Assembly (NCBI GenBank): GCA_947564305.1
Contig: CANOBT010000136.1
Coordinates: 1-14,935 of the forward strand
Source: an uncultured Lachnospiraceae bacterium
GTDB lineage: Bacteria; Bacillota_A; Clostridia; Lachnospirales; Lachnospiraceae
DNA: 14,935 nucleotides
Direction of reading: 5' to 3'
This document shows positions 13,834 to 14,935 of this stretch, piece by piece (the stretch's first letter is position 1; each line of letters begins with the position of its first letter). A program made the translations under genes and the position numbers. Under the pieces are notes generated by a model that did not search any database, had not been told where the DNA came from, and saw nothing but the letters and a program-made list of their open reading frames with translations.

Positions 13834-14769
13834 TCAGTGCCGTTCAAAAACTCTCAGCTTAGCACTCTTCGAACGGCTGTTATGTTCCAGCTCCTCCTTT
13901 CCAGGAAGGGTTGGCTTTCTGGTGATCACCTTCCCCTTTGATACATTCCCACAGACACACACAGGGAAATGACTCGGACAGGTACAGGGATTCTCCTGTT
14001 TTCGAAATGTACTCTTTACAATCCTGTCCTCCAAAGAATGGAAGGTAATGATACAAATCCTTCCTCCCGGATTCAGCAGAGCAATCATCTCATCAAGTGT
14101 ACCTGCAAGTACTTCCAACTCCCGGTTCAGTTCAATCCGAATGGCCTGAAATGTCCTCTTAGACGGGTGGCCTCCGGTTTTCCTTACCTTCATGGGAATC
14201 GCATGACGGATCACTTCATTGAGCTGTTCTGTCGTTTCAATCTGTGCTTTTTCACGCTCCATCACGATATGCTTCGCGATGTTCTTCGCAAACTTGTCCT
14301 CTCCATAATCCCGAATGATCCGGTACAGGTCTGCCTCGCTGTAAAAATTGACAATGTCTCTGGCCGTCCGGTTCTGCCGCTGGTCCATACGCATATCCAA
14401 AGGCGCATCGAGCCGGTAAGAAAATCCTCGCTCAGCTGCATCAAGCTGATACGAGGATACACCCAGATCAAGAACAATCCCATCGACTTTTTCAATTCCG
14501 ACAGCCCTAAGCCGGGAGCCGATGTCACAGTAATTACTTCGGATCACCGTGACCTGATTCCCGAAACCACTCAGGCGGACGCTCGCCGCTTCTATCGCAG
14601 CAGCATCCTGATCTATCCCTATGAATCTCCCCTTATCGCTTAGACGCCTGCACACTTCAAAGGCATGTCCGCCTCCGCCCAGTGTGGCATCTACGTAGAT
14701 GCCGTCCGGCTTCACCGCCAGAGAGTCTACCGTCTCTTTCAGTAAGACTGAAGTGTGTTGAAATGCCAT
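13834..14769 (-). CDS. rsmH: 16S rRNA (cytosine(1402)-N(4))-methyltransferase RsmH
   Basis: About 311 residues, the normal family length. RsmH (formerly MraW) methylates N4 of C1402 in the decoding centre of 16S rRNA using S-adenosylmethionine. Signatures are: DATLGGGGH at 27-35 and GIDQD at 51-55 (SAM site), LDLGVSS at 100-106, ERGFS at 113-117, DMRMD near 125, TFHSLEDR near 244-250, a Cys-rich segment [13 protein letters not shown] typical of Firmicute homologues, and SKSAKLR near the C-terminus. AGGAGG (14775-14780 on the complement) is five bases from the ATG. It follows mraZ by 26 bases, the usual start of a dcw operon. Confidence 0.96.
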   Translation of the reverse strand: MAFQHTSVLLKETVDSLAVKPDGIYVDATLGGGGHAFEVCRRLSDKGRFIGIDQDAAAIEAASVRLSGFGNQVTVIRSNYCDIGSRLRAVGIEKVDGIVLDLGVSSYQLDAAERGFSYRLDAPLDMRMDQRQNRTARDIVNFYSEADLYRIIRDYGEDKFAKNIAKHIVMEREKAQIETTEQLNEVIRHAIPMKVRKTGGHPSKRTFQAIRIELNRELEVLAGTLDEMIALLNPGGRICIITFHSLEDRIVKSTFRKQENPCTCPSHFPVCVCGNVSKGKVITRKPTLPGKEELEHNSRSKSAKLRVFERH

Positions 14770-14795
14770 CCTATCCTCCTAGTGTGCTGACCGCA

Positions 14796-14935
14796 TTATA
14801 TCCGGATTCCGATCGCTTCCATGCGTTCCGCGATCGCATCCAGGTCTTCTTCACTGACCATGCTCTTCTCTTCCCAAAGCTCCTTATCCCAGATCTCCAC
14901 ACGATCCTGAACTCCCACAAGGACAACGTCCTTTT
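14796..14935 (-). CDS. mraZ: Transcriptional regulator MraZ, C-terminal part only
   Basis: The frame enters from the right edge of the window and ends at TAA (14798-14796), giving the last 45 residues. The stretch KDVVLVGVQDRVEIWDKELWEE, followed by a charged helix, matches the C-terminal half of MraZ, where the second AbrB-like unit carries a G-x-x-x-R-x-E-I-W motif. MraZ binds repeats upstream of its own gene and controls the dcw operon; the promoter and binding sites lie outside this window. The N-terminal half and the first unit cannot be judged. Confidence 0.92.
   Translation of the reverse strand, partial: KDVVLVGVQDRVEIWDKELWEEKSMVSEEDLDAIAERMEAIGIRI

Noticed and set aside
13969..14643. 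Plus-strand open frame of 224 codons
   Set aside because: Fully antisense to rsmH, whose motifs are unambiguous.
1..14935. CRISPR array, tRNA or rRNA genes, transposase or integrase
   Set aside because: No spaced direct repeats, cloverleaf, rRNA-like sequence or recombinase motif was seen; the only tandem repeats lie inside ftsQ and murD.

Overview
The window looks like a chromosomal piece of a low-to-moderate GC Gram-positive anaerobe, most likely a Clostridia/Lachnospiraceae-type Firmicute. The evidence is gene order and protein character: mraZ-rsmH-ftsL-PBP-PBP-mraY-murD-ftsW-ftsQ matches the Bacillus/Clostridia arrangement of the division and cell wall (dcw) cluster, the second PBP sits where spoVD lies in Bacillus, and the FtsL and FtsQ/DivIB are of Gram-positive type. 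I cannot name a species.

Layout. Positions 14935 down to 3877 hold the dcw cluster, all on the minus strand: mraZ (cut by the window edge), rsmH, ftsL, two class B penicillin-binding proteins, mraY, murD, ftsW and ftsQ. Together these regulate the cluster (MraZ), mature 16S rRNA (RsmH), make lipid I precursors (MurD, MraY), and polymerise and cross-link septal peptidoglycan (FtsW plus PBPs, scaffolded by FtsL and FtsQ). Non-coding gaps inside the cluster carry signals of their own: a sigma-A-like promoter before mraY, a long stem-loop that buries the Shine-Dalgarno of the second PBP, and a hairpin before murD. murE, murF, murG, murB and ftsZ are not in this stretch.

From about 3876 to 3297 lies a 580-base scar with broken reading frames in all three minus-strand phases. 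One fragment strongly resembles the SMEK domain and is followed by a TPR-like tail with an internal stop. Next comes a minus-strand two-domain sugar enzyme (nucleotidyltransferase fused to a GmhB-like HAD phosphatase, 3243-1927). It converges on a plus-strand pair: the end of an unrecognised gene (to 470) and a lipoprotein with a duplicated domain (472-1875). The convergent genes share a terminator-like hairpin.

The division genes are ordinary in identity. The unusual parts are the 15-residue repeats in the FtsQ tail, the acidic additions to the first PBP, the KTA motif of the second PBP, the duplicated insert in MurD, the RBS-masking hairpin and the SMEK-like relic next to ftsQ. No intact, obviously new multi-gene system was found.
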